DNA of 64,000 nt, from NCBI GenBank assembly GCA_900550465.1, contig URSC01000002.1, positions 62,001 through 126,000 of the forward strand, given 5' to 3'. The translations under genes were made by a program, and so were the position numbers. The stretch is from an uncultured Alistipes sp. (GTDB lineage: Bacteria > Bacteroidota > Bacteroidia > Bacteroidales > UBA932). A model generated the notes under the pieces. It was given only the letters and a program-made list of their open reading frames with translations, was not told where the DNA came from and searched no databases. Positions 62,684 through 64,000 of the stretch are shown one piece after another. Position 1 is the stretch's first letter, and each line of letters opens with the position of its first letter.

Positions 62684-63975
62684 ATCTGCTGGCGGGCGAG
62701 GAGCTCGCGGGTGCGGAGGGAGTCCTTGTAGGCGTTGTGGGCGTTGATCCTGGAGATGTCCAGGGCGGCGTCGGAGTTTCCGCCCCAGCGGCGGCAGCTG
62801 TATACCGGGGCGTAGATGCGGCAGAGGCGGTACTCACGGGTCAGGCGGAGCACTACGCCGTAGTCCTCGCCGTAGGAGACGTTCTCGAAGCCGCCGGCCG
62901 AGCGCAGGGTAGCGGCGTGGAAGGCGCGGGGAGCACCGAGGCCGTTGATGCGCAAGGCGTTGTTGTGGCCGTTGGAGTCGGTCCACTCGCGGTGGTCGAT
63001 GATGCCTGGCGGTATGGGCCGCAGGTCGAAGTCAGTCATCATGTAGCTGCCGATGACCACGGCGCACCGCTCGCGGCGGAACACTTCCACAATCCGCTGC
63101 AGGGTATCGGGCCCGCTATACATGTCGTCGCTGTCGAGCTGCACGGCATAGCGTCCGCAAGCCGGATGGCTGATGCCGGCGTTCCAGCAGCCGCCGATGC
63201 CCAGACCGCTCTCCTCCGGGATAAGGTGAATCACCCGGCTGTCGGACGAGGCAAGTTCATCTATCCTTTCCGATGTTCCGTCGGTGGAATAATTGTCTAT
63301 CACTATGACATTGAACAGGAAATCCGTCTGCTGCGAGAGTGCCGAGCGGAGCGCGTCCTGGATCGTGGCCGCACGGTTGAGCACGGGGATGACGACCGAG
63401 GCCTCTACGGCATAGGAGGCGTCATCCTCCCCGACCGTCCGCGTCCGCTGCGGCAGCCACGCCCCTATTTTCCTTAAATGGTCCGTGAAGATGGCCTCCA
63501 TCTCTATCTGCGCCTCCCGGTTCCGCGGGTCCACATAGTCGAACTGCTTCTGCCCCGAAGCCCTCGCATCCACCTCGTCCACCCCGTAGAGCGTCTGCGG
63601 CAGATGCACCAGCGCTCCGTGCCGCGAGAGGAAGAGCCTCAGCGAATACCACCGGCCGTATTTCAGCACCGTGCCGTCTCCTGCATTGTCCTCCGCCGTC
63701 TCCTGTTCCCATTTCCGCATCAGAGCCTCATTCACAGCCACTATCGCCCCGAAGTCGAAGTCCTCCCGCACACTGCCCGGCTGACAGTCATTGACCGGAT
63801 TGTCCTTCCGCCGGCCGTCCGACGTCCGCAGCCAGTAGTCACAGTACACCATCACCGCCCCGGCCCGAGCAGCCTCCTCCAGCAGCCTTCCGCCGGCCTC
63901 CCGGGCATCATACATTTCCCGCTCCGGCCCCACCCGCAGCAGAACATATCCATTGTCTCTGTCAATTATTTCCAT
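62659..63975 (-). CDS. Family 2 glycosyltransferase
   Basis: Seen: 438 residues. An N-terminal region of about 190 residues contains another GT-like phrase (AGAVMVYCDYWLRTSDGRRK). The GT-A domain begins EASVVIPVLNRAATIQDALR near 193-212 and has VIDNYSTDGT, QLDSDDMYSG (the DxD metal site) and WGGNSDAALD. Family: transfers activated sugars to surface glycans; donor and acceptor are unknown. The last repeat of the 23-bp array overlaps its last codons, so the array seems to have grown out of the gene's 3' end. No partner glycan genes are in view. Confidence 0.88.
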   Translation of the reverse strand: MEIIDRDNGYVLLRVGPEREMYDAREAGGRLLEEAARAGAVMVYCDYWLRTSDGRRKDNPVNDCQPGSVREDFDFGAIVAVNEALMRKWEQETAEDNAGDGTVLKYGRWYSLRLFLSRHGALVHLPQTLYGVDEVDARASGQKQFDYVDPRNREAQIEMEAIFTDHLRKIGAWLPQRTRTVGEDDASYAVEASVVIPVLNRAATIQDALRSALSQQTDFLFNVIVIDNYSTDGTSERIDELASSDSRVIHLIPEESGLGIGGCWNAGISHPACGRYAVQLDSDDMYSGPDTLQRIVEVFRRERCAVVIGSYMMTDFDLRPIPPGIIDHREWTDSNGHNNALRINGLGAPRAFHAATLRSAGGFENVSYGEDYGVVLRLTREYRLCRIYAPVYSCRRWGGNSDAALDISRINAHNAYKDSLRTRELLARQQMNNGRLGE

Positions 63976-64000
63976 ATCTTTCTGATTAGCCTCTCAAAGA

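Noticed and set aside
62556..62747. Repeated-peptide frame (DCFHSPSWTV repeats)
   Set aside because: Generated by the 23-bp tandem repeat and not preserved in frame period (23 is not a multiple of three), so not a protein.

Overview
The window is a chromosomal segment of a Gram-negative, anaerobe-type member of the Bacteroidetes, most likely a GC-rich gut Bacteroidales. Support comes from several independent signs. Promoters repeatedly match the Bacteroidetes pattern TTTG-N19-22-TAnnTTTG. Shine-Dalgarno sequences are absent in front of most genes. The gene content includes a long RecQ, the serC-serA-DUF1015 trio, a DUF4837 lipoprotein, glycine-lipid-type acyltransferases, an Mpi-type serine recombinase and an S16 with an Ala/Glu-rich tail. 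The genus cannot be named from the sequence alone; Rikenellaceae-like or other GC-rich Bacteroidales lineages are possible.

Layout. 1-15.7 kb: the start of nhaA, an arginase-family hydrolase, recQ, a sugar nucleotidyltransferase, serC-serA-DUF1015 (serine from glycolysis), pyrBI, a YigZ protein, a LuxC-like reductase with a pRiA4b-ORF3-like protein and miaA, a K+/H+-type antiporter, and a DUF362 ferredoxin-like protein ending in a terminator. 15.7-16.5 kb: a gene-poor stretch holding a promoter inside a 16-bp inverted repeat (possible invertible promoter) and a remnant of an antitoxin-like gene. 16.5-25.1 kb: menA, a complete three-gene RND efflux operon, and a tripartite hipB-hipS-hipT-like toxin-antitoxin operon bracketed by a 44-bp direct repeat copied from the 3' end of the efflux outer-membrane gene. 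25.1-34.1 kb: SDR and VOC proteins, rpsP-rimM, a ruvX-def-phosphohexomutase operon, an M23 peptidase, then dxr-rseP. 34.1-37.2 kb: a DUF4837 lipoprotein, then tRNA-Glu(CTC)-gltX-tRNA-Glu(TTC)-rpsT, each tRNA with its own near-identical promoter. 37.2-51.7 kb: radC, upp, rpoN, an acyltransferase pair resembling glycine-lipid synthases, SPOR and LEA-like envelope proteins, miaB, an OsmC protein, cysS, a short ssb, glmS, a membrane PHP-domain protein and an Smr-domain protein. 51.7-55.9 kb: an Mpi-like DNA invertase followed by a 23S-5S rRNA operon on the minus strand with its own promoter and no 16S or spacer tRNAs. 55.9-64 kb: OPT and ZIP transporters, pepT, an AlaX-like editing protein, a SIMPL protein, a DUF4143 ATPase with a 23-bp iteron-like array upstream, and a glycosyltransferase.

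Most of the window is housekeeping. The accessory or unusual parts are the hipBST cassette with its target-derived repeats, the candidate inverton together with the Mpi-type recombinase, the physically unlinked 23S-5S operon, the gltX/tRNA-Glu sandwich, the iteron array beside the DUF4143 ATPase, and two divergent promoters whose -7 boxes stand back to back and predict nearly leaderless mRNAs. All functional assignments come from motif and family recognition by eye; no database search was run.
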